Shown here: positions 45,776-58,700 of the stretch, piece after piece
How the letters are laid out: each line of letters starts with the position of its first letter
Position numbering within the stretch: the stretch's first letter is position 1
Assembly (NCBI RefSeq): GCF_029227915.1
Contig: NC_079878.1
Location: 12,584,001-12,648,000 of the forward strand
Reading direction: 5' to 3'
DNA length: 64,000 bases
From: Hydractinia symbiolongicarpus
Lineage: Eukaryota; Cnidaria; Hydrozoa; Anthoathecata; Hydractiniidae
Program-made: the position numbers and the translations under genes
Notes under the pieces: generated by a model
What the model saw: only the letters and a program-made list of their open reading frames with translations
What the model was told of the DNA's origin: nothing
The model's database searches: none

Positions 45776-47761
45776 AGTGAATTATTCCCAAACGTTCCCT
45801 CCCGTTTTTCACATATATACGGAATAATGATTTCTTTCAACTTCAAGACTGTTATCGATTCTTGTACATCACTGTAATGTTTGGGATTAGCGCTCAGTGA
45901 AAACGATTAAGGAAAATTAACTCTCGGAAGACTTTTTTAGGTTTTTCCTAAATAAGTTGCACTGGTAAGAAATGAGTTGTCGTGAAAGTTGCTGTTATTA
46001 GTTGACCCTTTTTGAACTTCTGACTGAGATTTTCGAACGTCTTTTTTCTCTTTTAAAAATGTTTAGCATTTGAACGACACAGTTTGGTATTCGAAGATGT
46101 CTTAAAAAAATTTAAACCATAGCTGACGCAAATAAAATCTCAGTCTTTTAAAATTACCAACCTCGCCTCCAGGGTTTCGTAGCTTCTTTGTGTTGTCGAG
46201 TCGATAAATTTTTTTCCCATTAAACATAGACCGCATATTTTGAGCCTAAAAAAGGACTTTTCATAAGCACCCTTAAGCCTCATTTTTGGAATTTCAATTG
46301 CCTATAAAAAGCATGTACGTCAGTAAAACAGCATCGTCCCCAGTGCTTCTCCTTGTCATTCTTATTGTCATCATGTATAAAAAAGGGGCCTGTGGTGACA
46401 AGGTTGGCCACGAAGCATAATCGTCTTTTTTGTATCTACTGGTTTAATGGCTAATTCACAACTTGCCGCCAGTAGTCTGGGTTGCTATCCAAAAGCTCCT
46501 TAAAATCTTTTTTATTCCAATTTTACTTGGGAATATGCTTATATCATACCCTCACTAAAATTGGGTTTACAAAGTACAAATATTTTATTCTACACTAAAC
46601 TTGTACTTATCCCTGACGAGACACTGATACATTATCCAATAAATAAAATAATGCAGAAAAACTTAGTGGAGCAGTTAAAGTGTGACATTAACCCATGTTG
46701 ACAAAAATTTGGCTCTGAAAAGGAATTCAAAGTATTTGCTAAAGATGGAAAAATTCAGTAAATAGTTTTTACTATTAGACAAAGTATGCCAGAGCTGCCA
46801 CATGGTAAAATTTTTGATAATTTTAGAACATCTTAGGAGAAGCTAGGAGGTTTTATAGTCAAAATTTAGGGGGTTTTAGGAATTATTATTTTGGGTTAAA
46901 AAGTTGGGTTAATTAGTAGATTTTAGAAAGATTCCCAGTTTTAGGTTATTTAAAAGATTTAAGGTATCAAATGTCGGACAGAAGTAACGAAATTTTTAGA
47001 AGGCGACGGAAATTTTTCCAGTAAAATAAATATAATTTAGACTTAAGTGTTTTTTGACGTCCATATTAAACAAAACATTACCAAGAATTTTTATAAATAA
47101 ACAAACTCGCGAAAAATGTTTTAGGTAGCCAGTACTTTGACACACAAAGCTTTTGCCACCCCCACCCCCCCTAAAATAAGTTTAATTAGGAAAAGTAGAT
47201 AGCTACTTAACAATAAAAAAACGCTTTTTATGTGTCGTGTGAAAATTGATTTAAATAATTACAATTATTGACAGTAATATATAATCTAGTAATTCGATAA
47301 TTCTAGTAAAAAATTGAGTAATAGAAGTATAAAACAGGGCGAGTTTCATGCGAACGAAAATGTGTGATAGATTAAACATTTAATTACGATGGCGCACAGC
47401 CTAACGGAGATAGCAAATACGTAAATTTAGCCTTCCCGAGCAAAAATTAAGCAACAGTCGAGCCTGTAAAATACAAAACCTTAAGCAACATTAATTCTCA
47501 GGTAAAATTTCGTGCTGGTTATAAAAAAAAAGCGTGTCCACAAGAATTTTTGTTCGGGAGGAAGATTTTATATATAGAAATAGAGTTACTTTGTCTATCA
47601 CCAGCAGCGTGCAAAGCTGGCTGCGTATTCTGAATAAAAATATATATATATTAAATAATTCTATACAAATACAATGTGCATTTCCTCTTTTGTCACTTAC
47701 GAAGCGGCAATAGTACATTTTTACATAAAAATTCTGAAAGAAAACAAACAACTGATTCTGG
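45776..47761. other. Intergenic stretch downstream of the ADP-ribosylglycohydrolase gene
   Basis: No gene recognised. A GC-richer patch at 46320-46420 and a GGTTTTAGG-type stretch at 46830-46960 are likely old repeats. Confidence 0.45.
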
Positions 47762-50700
47762 TTAACTTATAGCATCTGCTTCTTCCACTTTGCCGTCAAT
47801 CAGGACTTCGACGTCGTCATTAGTTGTCGCCTCGTCCGGAAATTGACGTGTATAGCTCGGAATAATAAGAGGAAGAAACCTAAATTGAAATTTCACCCCG
47901 GGTTTACAGTAAATATAATACTAAAGAAAATTTTATCAATTAAATTGTTCAGCACCAAATATAAATGATAGGTATAAATGATAGCAGTGAATTTACTTTA
48001 GCAGGCAAAGAAAAAAGTTTCGCACTTTCTTCACTGGTTACACTTTTTTATAAGCAATGCCAAATTTTAAATAATCGCCCTACAAAAATTTTTGACCATT
48101 GCTAAAAAATTAGCATGGACCAAGAAATGGTCGAAAATTAAACAGTTTGTTTAGCAAATAATTAGTTATATACCAAAAAAATCCTGGTGCGAATTTAACT
48201 CCAAAGTATAGTTTGTCGGAGATATAAATTCTTGCAACTTTAACTTGCAATGCCACTCCTTTAATAATTCGATACGACAGAGTCAATCGATGAAAAAGGC
48301 CGAATGTTTTTTTTGAAACTTCAAACGAAACAGATATATACATAAATTCAAAGCTATGAAAAATAAAAAATAAAATAAATAATTCACCCTGTATAATCTT
48401 AGGTAAACAATGACTAAACAACATTTGTGGGGCGTTTTTCCCTAAGTAGCTAAACAATGTTTGGGTCAAAGTGGCAAGTAGCTAATTTACTGAAAATGCT
48501 CAAATGTTAAACCGTCAGAGAGCTCTCGAGAATCTTAACAACAACAAAGCTTCCAGAATACACAAAGATTTCAGGTTTGAGTGCTCACCCGGTGCACTCT
48601 AAATGTAGTGTTGTCAGCCCATTTGGTGCGATCTACTAAACGGGCTTGCGTGGAAAGCAACGTATTAACGCGGTAATGTAAAATAGTTACATTCGGAATG
48701 GAGCAAGAAGCAGCCGTTAGGATGGAATCCCCAAAGACGTTAAAATTTCCCGTTACTTATTTAGACTTGATAGAACCAAGTATCAGAATTTACAGACCTG
48801 TCAATAATTTTATCCAACCATTCTTTATGTAGTAGTCCATCCACCCACGAAGAAGGTAGCTTCTTTGCACCGAGCTTGCATCCTAACAAAGCACCAGCAA
48901 CTGCACCATTTGTGTCTGCGTCTCCAGCCTTAAATTGACATGACATAACAAAAGTGAAGTATCAAATAATTTCGAGGACGCTAACTACAGATAATTTGGT
49001 GTTTGTATACACGTATAATCATGGTGGCCACACTAAGTTAAGACTTTTCAAGTCTCATCTTTCGAGAACAAAATTATTTAAAATATCAGAACAGGAATTT
49101 CAAAACTTTAAAAAAAAATGGGGTTTTTTTTTAGGCAAATTCTTTCTGACAGATTGATTTGAAAAAATTAAATTAAACATGTCAGGTCAATTCCAAAAAA
49201 TTTTTCAGAACTTTCCAGGAATTTCCAACTCCCTGCACCTCCAAAGACAAACTGTCTCTGTTAAAACATTTTTATTCTGATTACATGAGCATCAATCTTA
49301 CTTTGAAAGCAGAACAGCCAGCACAAACTTTCAAGAGTGGGAAAACACCATTTTTTTTCTGCTAAAGTGGATTTTTCCACAGGTTTAACGACAGTTTTTA
49401 ATTAATATTCATACAAAATTTCATAACGACTTTGTCTCTTTTTATACTTTACAATTATTTTCTTCTTGCACTCTCACCAATCAGAAATTTAATGTAAGGC
49501 TTTTTAGAATTTCCAAGAGTACAAACTTTCGCGAAAAGATCGTAAATTTGTGCAAGCGACAGTTCGTGTTTCCAAACCACTACCAGTACAAAGATTTTTT
49601 AAGAATTAAAAAAAAAACAATAAAAAAATGCAAAGTTGAGAATACCTCCATGACTATTTTCTCAAGAGCAGTTCGGAAATCACTTTGCTGTAGGGCCCAA
49701 AAACCGGAGCCAAGACATTTATATGTGTATCCAATTTTCTTATGCTCACCAAGCTTGAGCGCGGATAACTTTGAAGGGAACATGTGTTTTTTCAGCTCTT
49801 TGTGCTAAATATAGAAAAAACATCTACTTGATATGGTGAATCGTAAAAATAAGGATTTTTGTTTACAAAGTTACCTATACTTTAACTCACAACATTTGAA
49901 CAGGTTATCTGTGTAAAAAATATACGAAAAAGATAGGGTCCTGGCAAATGTTTAAAAAACGGGGTGTGTTAATTTTCTTTTTTAGAAAGATACCAACCTT
50001 TTGGATGTGATTTAATCACTATTCAATTGTAACAAAAAGAAAATAACTTTCAGGACAAGGCCCTTGACAATGGTCGGAGGGGGCCTAGACAATGGTCGGA
50101 GGGGGCCTTGACAATGGTCGGAGGGGGCCTAGACAATGGTCGGAGGGGGGCTATCCTACCCCCGCCCCCCATACTTTTTTAGCAATGTTTTTTTTAATGT
50201 CAGGTAGAACTGTTTATTTGTTTGAATGGGGCTAAAATGAATAATTCATAATGTTATAAAAATGGTCTATAGTCCATGTGTATCAACATTGCAACCAATA
50301 TTGTTACGCAAACTGACAAAAATGAAAACTTTTTTTACTATACTTTTAGGTTTTATTTTTAAAGTAACACAAACTCTAAAAATAGAAGGTGGAAAATCCT
50401 GGCGTTTTGAAACCAAACATGGTGGGTCCATCTACATACGGCTATATACATTTATCAACTGTCATTATTAACTATTTACCAACTAAGTATATAATAAGAA
50501 AATTGTAAAGTTCACAAAAATTGTAATACTACACACCGACGACTTTTTAGGTAAGATTTCTTTCGCAGTTTTATACGCTTCTTTTGTTATCATCGCAACA
50601 TCTTGGCCGTCATTTTTAGAATATGAACCGTTTAACATTAGGGAAATTGCCGTTGTCATAGCAACCACTGATGCTTGACATCTATACGTAAATTGATTTA

Positions 50701-53700
50701 TTAGTGAAGGTATCACCTTACGAAGTGAAAAGCTTTTTGGTGTATAAGTGTAATTTTAAGCATATGATTTTTATTTTTGGGACTAAAATATACTATGGAA
50801 ATAAATAATAAAAACAAGAGATTAGAATTTTTAGTTATTTAATAAATTGTATAGATCATTATTTATAAGTTAAACAAATTTTCCCGTTCCATAGGAGTTT
50901 GAGATAGAAAAAGTTTACTCTAGTTTCTGCATATCTTGACCTAAAAACATTTTCTGAAGAAGTCCAAGCACCAAAGAATCGATCAACTTTTCCTTAAATT
51001 ATGTAAATGTGCAAAAGCAAAATATACCTTGGGTCGGCATGAGTAACTTTACATATATCCAAAGCATGTTGTTGGACTCTGTCTAGGGATTGGTATTGAT
51101 AAGCTCCTAATATGGAAGTTCTCATAATGGCACCGTTAGGTGCGACGAACCGACCTGAACTTTCCCATATATCAAACGCAGCCTAAACGAACATCATTGT
51201 AAAGGTAATCGGTGATAAATAAAATAATAGTTTAAATAAAAAGGGAATGAACGATAATCTCATACATCGTGTGGATTTGTGTCGTACTTTTCGTGACGTA
51301 ACACATGTAAAGTTGTCGAACCTATTCCCATGCCTCCAAAATCACCAAGTTCAGGAAATCCTTCTTTTGACCATTTTTTTAAATTTGCACCAAAGTCAGT
51401 AGGAGAAACCTAAAATAAAAAAAGATAAAATAAAAGTGGTTAAAAAAATGAAAGCCCTAACTAAAACAAACAAAAAATAATAATTAGGGTATCCGTTCAA
51501 TTTGTAAGTTTTCCGGCTTCTACAGGCTAAATTTCAACAAAACTTCTTAGTTTTCCTGGTTTTTCAGGCTTATTTCGACAAATGTTCGGAATTTTTCGGC
51601 TTACCCAGGCATATTTCAACAAATTTCTCTGAGTTTTTCAGGTACAAAATTCTTTGAGTTTTTCAGAATTGATTTCAACAAAATTTGGTGAATTTTCCAG
51701 CTTCATTAGGATAATTTTTTACAAACTTTTCCGAATTTGCTGAGTTTTCCAGGTTCTCAAAGTTTTCTAGGCTTAATTTCGGTTTTCCAGGTTTCATTGT
51801 TTCAGAATGATAAAAACTTGTACCTTCTGATTATATGGCGAACCAAGATAAATTTCGTTATATGGGAAAATAAAGATCTTGATTACCCATACTAGAGATC
51901 CCAATAGACAGGTAAATATTTATTTCTATACAAACACCTCTAGCTAAGATTTCCACTTAAAATCATGAACATTTTCCCGGTCAGCGAGACAATTTTTGCC
52001 ACATAGAGACAAAGTTGTTTCGATTATAGTTGCTTTCTATATGTATACATCTGCTAAACTTTATTATAAGTGGTATAAGTATAAGTTTTGTTTTTCTTTC
52101 TTCAATGTATCAATCTTGTGTGAAAATGCTTAACTTTTTAATATGTGTATCGTTAATACAAAGTAAACATAATGCTCAAAGGGATCAATTATTTCCAGAT
52201 TGAACGTTTTTGCCACAAAAAAAAAACATCAGCATACCTTTCCATCCTGATCAAGTATGGACAACATTATTAGGATCATTTGATCAGTGTCATCTGTCCA
52301 ATCACCAGTCTTCCACCGTGATCTGTGCATGTCTGGAACTTTTATATGGAATTCTAATTCTCCTTTATCTCCATAATACTACAACAGGATACAAATTTGT
52401 AATTACTTTTTATTAAATCACAAGTTTTGTTAACATTTCATATAGTCTGTTCCTAGACAACTGAAAGAAACAAAGACAGGGTGTCCATCTAATATTAACT
52501 TGTTATTCTCCTGACATTTTTCCTAATACTTTAAAAATTCCCGACAATTCCTGTGGACACCCTGTCAACCTAATTTACAAGACAATTTTCTTTCAGATGT
52601 TTTCCAAGGGTTAAATTTAACAATTTTTGATTTAACTATATAGTACCAAAAAGTACTCTAAGCACACGCTAACAAAACCTGAACATATTTTACTTTTAAG
52701 TATACATTACCTACATTGACTTACAATAAAATTGCAGTATAGCTGGCACATATGGATGGTCATAACGATTGTAGAAAAAAAACAAAATTTAACATTGCTG
52801 GGAAAATACCTAGTTTATCAGGACACACTATCTCAACATTCTCCAATTTATAAATTATTTATTTATTTACCCTTTGCGCTTCTTCCTTGATCATAAATTC
52901 ACTCAACAAACCAATCGCATCACCGATGGCTTGTCCATATATTAATCCTCTAATTTGATCTTCCAGTACTGAGTGGTCTGTTGGTGTGGTAGTAGATGTC
53001 TTAAAGGAAAAAAAAAGCTATGGCATGCAATCACACAAAGTTATTTACAAAGAAACATAAGGTCATTTCAAACACTGAATTATTAAGATTTTGATTCTTT
53101 AAACTAATTCTCTATTCCAGTTTTCGAATTTTTGAATTTGCCGAACTGTTTAAGAGATTCCTGTATAAAAATAACCTTCATTGAAAAATAAGAGCAAATT
53201 TTCCAACAATTTTTTTTACAAGAACTTTACATTACATTTTTTACAACCAAAATACAATTACCAGCTGATTTCATACTTTTTTAACTACCTTATTCCATGA
53301 AATTAACGAGTCATGGAATTAACGCAGTTTTTTTAAAATTCGCGTTAATTTAATGATCGTTAATTAAATGCAGTGTTAATTTAAAGACTGTTAATTTCAT
53401 GATAATTTGGTAACTTTTTTACAATATAAAAAAGCCTAAAAACATAAAAATACAATTTTTTTTACAAATTTCCTCCTCATCGAACGATAGCTCTTTTTCA
53501 GTAATCTTTTTAAAATAGCTTTTGTATCATCTTCATACTCTGATCCAAGTGGAAAATTAACTGAAAGAACATTTTTTATAAATTTAAAAAATTTTAACAT
53601 TGTCTTTCCAAAGAACGAAAACTTTTAATTCGATTTCCAAACCATCTTATAATAGAGGAGACTGCTTCACTACCGTGGATTCATCTGTTGCTGTAATTTT

Positions 53701-54838
53701 TGCTTCGTGTGATATTGCAGATTCTCAAATTTGCATTAATTAAATGCATTTTTGAAAACGTACTTGCTCAAGCACGTTAATCAAATGCCTTTTTCAAAAT
53801 AATTTAATTATACTGCATTAATTTCATGATCATTAATTTAATTTTGCATTAATTTCTTGAATCCTTAATTTCATGGAATAAGGTAATTTCGATGAAGCAA
53901 AAGGTCTAGCTATATTTTGTGCTTTTTTTTGTCAGTCCCCTAAGAGTAAATAAAAGTAGTGTTGAACTGTACTTTGTATTTAGGTATTGTATTTAAAAAA
54001 GCAGACAATGAAGTTAACGTCAGCAATTGACACTGGTATTCTAATTGCCGACATAGAAATACAAAGTATGGTGATTGTGTCATAAAAAAACGCAGATGCA
54101 GAATTTTTGTTCCTACTTTTAAGATTCACATTTTTAACCAGTTATAGTACTGGTCAAAAAAAAGTACATTTGAACTTTCTGTTCTGAGATGAAACAAAAC
54201 ATGAATTAGTGAAGCAGAACTATGACGCCTAAGCCCTTTTTAATGTGATCTTAAGAATCTTAATGCTTACACATTTTACTATTGGAATGCAAATGTAAAT
54301 AATTTGAAAACAACTGGCAGCAACAATTTTACCGCAAAAAATAGAAAGTCCTAAACAACAAGGTTTGTATCAACATTAATTACCTTATTCATACAAATTT
54401 TGGTGCTAATTAAATTCGGTGCAGTGGCAAAATATTGTTTGGTATGTATTTAATTCAGTGATGTAGAAAAAACTGAAAGTTTTTTAAATTCGGTGTGGAT
54501 TTAGTCATTTTTTTTGGATTTTTTCTACATAGATTTTAAAATTCTCACCTAAAAACGAGAAATAGAACTGAAGCTTAACAGAATGATTGGACAAAAATGA
54601 CTTTTTTAAGAAGAATTCAGTTATTCTTTGATTTAAAATTGGCTAGATATAATTTACCAATGAAAGAAAAAAACTAAATATGCTGTGCATTTAATTTAAT
54701 GGCAAAAAAAATATTGATAATAGTGCATACTTAATTTAGCAATTTAAAACCAAAATAGCTGTATGAACATGATATCTATGTTACTACATTTATTCTCTGC
54801 AGAAAAAAAGCACAAACAACCATAACACTTACAGCCAT
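47762..54838 (-). CDS. ADP-ribosylglycohydrolase family protein (ARH/DraG, J1-crystallin-like)
   Basis: Nine coding exons with GT-AG borders and matching phases: 54833-54838, 52871-52999, 52238-52378, 51266-51409, 51028-51182, 50537-50681, 49646-49804, 48798-48928 and 47762-47879. They total 1,128 nt, or 375 residues. The fold starts at LIYGQAIGDAIG (~21-32). The first metal-binding motif GDWTDDTDQM is at 70-79 and the second, GDADTNGAVAGALLG, starts at 295, so both Mg2+ sites for ADP-ribose hydrolysis look intact. APNGAIMRTSILG and GYTYKCLGSGFWAL are also family-typical. ARH enzymes remove ADP-ribose from proteins, and jellyfish J1-crystallins derive from this family. The WTDDTDQM form looks more like bacterial/DraG-type members than mammalian ARH1, which is inference. 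The first exon contributes only Met-Ala before an 1.8-kb intron. Introns carry several repeats. Confidence 0.94.
49367..49396 (+). mobile_element. Helitron 3'-end remnant
   Basis: GTGGATTTTTCCAC followed by AGGTTTAACGACAG closely resembles the hairpin and tail of the 31826-32008 Helitron, but the terminal CTAG is damaged. It lies in an intron of the ADP-ribosylglycohydrolase gene. No matching 5' end was found. Confidence 0.45.
50064..50151 (+). repeat. 22-bp G-rich minisatellite, four copies
   Basis: Units alternate between TTGACAATGGTCGGAGGGGG and TAGACAATGGTCGGAGGGGG, each followed by CC. The TT/TA alternation implies that a two-unit block duplicated. It sits in an intron, and its G runs could form quadruplexes. 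Confidence 0.85.
51490..51800. repeat. Degenerate repeat cluster in intron
   Basis: Diverged copies of a ~50-bp module with GTTTTCCGGCTT / TTTTCAGGCTTA followed by ATTTCAACAAA recur six or seven times between two ADP-ribosylglycohydrolase exons. It is an old minisatellite or the debris of a MITE. Confidence 0.5.
52475..52566. mobile_element. Short foldback MITE with 13-bp perfect inverted ends
   Basis: GACAGGGTGTCCA at the left pairs perfectly with TGGACACCCTGTC at the right, in a 92-bp element. CAGGGTG ends recall hAT-type elements, but no target duplication is obvious. It is intronic. A related GACAGGGTGTGCA lies at about 38244. Confidence 0.65.
53288..53883. mobile_element. Tc1/mariner-like MITE in intron 1
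   Basis: Perfect 19-bp terminal inverted repeats begin CCTTATTCCATGAAATTAA, with TA immediately outside each end (53286-53287, 53884-53885). The TA duplication is the mariner/Tc1 hallmark. Subterminal copies of the ATTAATTTCATG motif are repeated inside. There is no transposase frame. It lies in the long first intron of the ADP-ribosylglycohydrolase gene. Confidence 0.75.
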
Positions 54839-55709
54839 AGCAGCAGATTAATCTTGAAATATTATTGAGTTCCTAAATTTTATTATTTATCCTAAAAATA
54901 AATACAAATAAACATTAAACAGGAATATGTTTAGTTAAGGTTTAGGCTTGGTATTATTTTGGATCCCTTTTTTTGGAAAGAAAATAGATTTATTTTAAAC
55001 TTTAAAACAAGGTTTATCACACACCATGCTATTATTGATAAGCAATTGTCTGCAGAAATTAACACTATTCAATAGGAATAACTGCTTAAAAAGTGTTACA
55101 TGTTAACAAAAAAATTTTATCATTTAATCTGCTAAAAACGCTATCTGTATGATATCTGAGGACAACTTTTATCTTATCCTTGAACTATTTTACCAGGTAA
55201 ATTCCCCTATAGGAAAGAAAACTTTAGACAGTTTTCCTTTTTCTCTTTTAATGCTTTTTTATTTTGTTGACAGACCTGTAACTAACTTAAAGTTTGACAG
55301 ACCTGTAACTAACTTAAAGTTATACAACTAATTAAAAAAAACATGTTGATACGTTTCGCACCATAATAGGTGTATATACACTGCCAGTTAACTACATAAT
55401 GGTAACTTCTATAGAATAAAAAACAGTTCAGATAAACATTACGTAGTTCTGCGAATTACCCAATATGTTAATTCAAAAAATACTTTTGTAAATAAAATAT
55501 TACTACCAAAGGTTACACAAATATAAAATACTAATAATCCGATACTTATTCTTTAAAAGTTCCTATTGGTAAATATAAATTCTTCACACAGTAAATATGC
55601 AACAATATATTTATAACCATTTATATAACCACATATATAGCTACACAATTGAGTTTTAAAAAATTATAAGCAGCGTAACTGTTTTGATTTCAAAATCCAG
55701 CTTCTTTTG

Positions 55710-58700
55710 TCACCTTTTCAGTTTCACTGACTGAATAATTTCTTCAATGTCTTTGATTTCTTTTAGTATGGTCTGCTCACTATTTATTTTGATAATCTAA
55801 AAAAATATTAAGGAATCGCATGCATTCCAACTATCATAGTTGGAAAGTGGCCTTGTGGAGTTTGCAGGAAAGGCGTTGGTAGTAACTCAATTTTTTGTCA
55901 GACTTGCAAGCATTGGGTACATAAGAAGTGCAGTAGTATTAGTGGAAGGTTAAGAGCTGACATTCAGTTTGTATGCAAGCGTTGCAAAGGTGAGATTATA
56001 GAGAATGAAGTATTTCCAGCTTTAATGATGTACAACAGTGGCTCGGAGATAGTTGAGAACTTCTGTTACTTAGGTGATATGTTGGGCAGTGAAGGTGGTG
56101 TTGGAAGAAGTGTTACTTGCAGGATAGGTTCTGCTTGGAAAAAGTTCAGAGAGTTACTTCCTTTATTGACTAGCAGAGTCCTGTCAATTGAGGTAAAAGG
56201 TAGAATGAGGCCTGTGTAAGAAGTGTTATGTTGTACGTTAGTGAGACATGGGCAGTCAAGCAGGAAGATCTTGACCGTTTAGAAAGGAATATGAGAATGG
56301 TTAGGTGGATGTGTAACGCCAGTCTGAGAGACAGAAAGAGTTCAGATGAGCTAAGAAGCAGGCTAAGTCTCTGTAGAATTAAAGATGTTATCCAGATAAG
56401 AAGATTGAATTGGCTGGGGCACTTGGAAAGAATGGAGGAGGATAATTGGGTAAGAAAGTGTAGAGACTTGATAGTTCCTGGGGCAAAGCCCAGAGGCAGA
56501 CCGAGAAAAACTTGGCAAGAGGTTATAAGGACAGACTTGACACAGAGGAAGTTGAGTTTAGATCTAACACAGTCTAGATCAGATTGGAAGAGGGTCATTA
56601 ATATACCCCGTCCAACCCATGCTAGCATGGAAAAACGGACGTTAAGCCAAGAATGATGATGATGATGATGATGATGATGCATATATACAATCCTACAATA
56701 TTTAAGCAAAAATTTCTTCCGAAACCAGGTAGGCAGACAAAAAGACAGACATAAAGACAGACAAGAAAATGTACAAGCAAACCTGAGATTCTTCAAGCTT
56801 TTCTCCACTTTTCTGTTTTTTCTTTAAATTTTCTATTTGATCTAGTTTCTTTTTTAATTTTCGAAGATCTTTGTCAAAAGAAGAACCACTGCTCTCAACT
56901 TCAGTTGATTTGTTACATGTCTCTGTTGCTTTAATTGTAACACGCTGAAGAGATTCTGTAACTTCCTCATCATCGAGACTTGGACTATAAAACATTAGAG
57001 CCACTGAATGAATAAGTTTAAAGTATAAGATGAGACCAAGTTGATTACTATTTGAAAATATGAAGAAAAAAAAAGCAACCAACATTTGTATATACAAAAT
57101 ATATCTAAGAGCCATTGGTTAAATAAATTACCAAGTAAACACTGACACATACACTTAAATTCAAATTGTCTTTAGATGCAAAAATGACAAGTAGCTTTAC
57201 AACTTGCAGCAAGTGTAAATTAACAATATTTTACCCCATTCCCTCCTTCAATTTTAATGCTGATATGTGTTTTTATCATAAAAAACACAGGTAGGCAGGG
57301 CTTGTACAAAGTCTCGGCTGATCAAAAATTAAAACTATAAACATACTTAAGGCCTGAATTGACATCTTGCAACACCCAAAGGTCTTGCCTCAATTTAGCA
57401 GCTAACTTATGATCCTAAAAAATAAAGTTTTTAATATATATGCTTATTGTTCCTATAAACTAGAATTATATGTATTTTAAGAAAAGTTAAAAAAATACCA
57501 TATTGTATTATAAGTATAAAAAAAGGTATGAAGGAAATATTTACATAAATGAAACAGCCTAAAAATACAGGCCATCAACAATCAATGTTTATCCAACATA
57601 GAGTCCATGGATAAATTGCTGACCTCCCTCCCTTCTTCTTCAAGAAAGCAAGTTTCATAAGTCCACTAAATAGGAAGTTATCCTCCACCTTACAACACAA
57701 CTACGCGATCTTACATCTACGTAATTTTACTTCAACTTGGTGATTTAATTACGAGCTCTCCCTGAAACACAATTCTGGAGATCATTTTTCTTTTGTGTTG
57801 AATGTAATTGTAATCTATTTATATCTTTGCAATCACATTGGGCACATTAAAATGATTTGCTTCTGGTAATAGAGCAATATAGCAGGTATCATTCTTAGGT
57901 TTAATTGACACGTATTTCACAACCTAGTGCCCAGGACTTAATTATCAATTCCTGTTAAAAATGTTGAAAAATGTTAAAGTTAAAGTATAGATAATAATTT
58001 TCTTTTTTTATCTTCGTTACCATCAAGCAACAGGTGGGTACTGAAAATATCAAAAATAAATATAAAATACAATTGATAAGACACACGCAACTATCTCCCC
58101 CTCATTGCCACCATTCATTTTATCATGCACACTGTGATTGCTGAGATATAAATAGATAACACAATTCTATAAACATTAGAAAAGAACGTTCCGTCGATGT
58201 TACAGACAATCCGTCATAATTTTTATGTTGTTTATTTTTATGCCAAAAAAACTTAAATATACATAAAAAACAGAGATTTTACTTTAGATTTATCACCTGA
58301 TAGCATGGGTTTTATTATTTGTTTGTTTGTTTAATAGCAGGAAGCAAGAAATATTATTGGTTGAAACTAATGTTTACAAATAAAAGGAAAACAGCATTGT
58401 CAAATTAATTTTAATTCATTATTATTTCGGCAATCGGAGACAAGGAAGTTAAGACTGAGAGAGTTGCTAGTTCAAACACTCGTTTCTCTTGTTTGGGGTG
58501 AGTTTAAACGTCCCCACTTGTCTCCATCATGAAAAAAACAGAACACACACACACACATGTTTATAAAATGATTAGGGTAAGTAAAACTATGCTGAATTTT
58601 TTGCTTAACACGATGCGGGTTATGCAAAGGTGCGGGTAAGTAAAACACACTGATTGAAATTTTATGCGGGTTATAGGAAGGTGCAGGCTATCTGATAGCA

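Noticed and set aside
54381-54660. Second element with TACCTTATTC start, like the mariner-type MITE
   Set aside because: The left end is similar, but no matching inverted right end was found.
56702-57115. 137-codon minus-strand frame as a separate gene
   Set aside because: It is the PYM-like exon 56783-56984 with intron read-through on both sides.
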